Assembly (NCBI GenBank): GCA_023136735.1
Contig: JAGLQQ010000009.1
Location: 1 to 6,932 of the forward strand
DNA from: Candidatus Omnitrophota bacterium
Lineage (GTDB): Bacteria; Omnitrophota; Gorgyraeia; B26-G9
DNA: 6,932 bases
Reading direction: 5' to 3'
Program-made: the position numbers and the translations under genes
Shown: positions 6,721 through 6,932 of the stretch, in pieces
How positions within the stretch are numbered: the stretch's first letter is position 1
How the letters are laid out: every line of letters starts with the position of its first letter
The notes under the pieces: generated by a model
Seen by the model: only the letters and a program-made list of their open reading frames with translations
Database searches by the model: none
What the model was told of the DNA's origin: nothing

Positions 6721-6932
6721 GCGCTTTATGCAATAAATTTATGAAATAACTGCTTTTTAAGACACTTTCCTGTTTTAACGTTTTATTTTTATGCGGTTTA
6801 AAGGAATGACCTGTATTAAACACAAGCCTGCAAATACATATATCTCCCTAATTCCTAAATAAAATTCCACGAAAGAAGATTAAGACAGGGTAGTAAGTAT
6901 TTAAAAAGAATTGGATAATCACTTAAAGGGTG

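Larger units (their letters stand above)
6599..6932. other. AT-rich gene-free stretch upstream of fusA
   Basis: Apart from the fusA ribosome site, promoter and tiny ORF listed separately, no gene is seen on either strand in these 334 bases. On the minus strand one frame stays open from the right edge to a TAG at 6855-6857 (25 codons, hydrophobic, starting HPLSDYP), and it could be the tail of an upstream gene, but it is too short to judge. There is a 10-bp palindrome, ATAAATTTAT, at 6733-6742. No terminator-like hairpin, tRNA or ribosomal-protein gene is visible. Confidence 0.6.

Noticed and set aside
6806..6862. Plus-strand 18-codon frame (MTCIKHKP...) in the fusA upstream region
   Set aside because: AAAGGA runs straight into its ATG with no spacing and the product is too short and unlike any family I know.
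6869..6877. ACGAAAGAA shared with the inverted repeat upstream of glgP (4389-4397)
   Set aside because: A shared 9-mer is expected many times by chance in a window of this size, and the rest of the inverted repeat is absent here.

Overview
The window holds four complete protein genes, all on the minus strand. In transcription order (right to left) they are elongation factor G (fusA), glycogen phosphorylase (glgP), a flavodoxin-like FMN reductase, and the periplasmic substrate-binding protein of a TrpX/DUF534-type ABC transporter. The DNA is AT-rich, intergenic spacers more so. The cleavable signal peptide and periplasmic-type binding protein fit a diderm bacterium. EF-G sits away from any ribosomal-protein or tuf gene and resembles the spirochete/delta/PVC-like EF-G class by general impression. 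That suggests an uncultured anaerobe of a lineage such as Omnitrophota, Elusimicrobia or Deltaproteobacteria, but the lineage is a guess.

Right part (about 4420-6932): a 334-base gene-free stretch lies upstream of fusA and carries a good extended -10 promoter. fusA starts at the ATG at 6598, nine bases after its AGGAG. It ends in a textbook intrinsic terminator with a perfect 14-bp stem and a T tract, so it looks like a one-gene transcript.

Middle part (1759-4420): glgP has its own near-consensus sigma-70 promoter (TTGACT, 18 bp, TATAAT) and an untranslated leader of about 80 bases. A second, separate inverted repeat lies just upstream of its -35 box and could be a back-up terminator or an activator site. 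The enzyme is complete, with the pyridoxal-phosphate signature intact, and would release glucose-1-phosphate from stored glycogen.

Left part (1-1758): a 110-base spacer with two small hairpins, one GC-rich and REP-like, separates glgP from the flavodoxin-like gene. That gene is followed after only 11 bases by the binding-protein gene, whose ribosome site overlaps the preceding stop codon, so these two are very probably co-transcribed and translationally coupled. No permease or ATPase gene for the transporter is visible; it would have to lie beyond the left edge.

No mobile element, CRISPR array, tRNA or rRNA is visible. I found no convincing new system; the points most worth checking are the non-coding elements around fusA and glgP and the unusual reductase/binding-protein pair.
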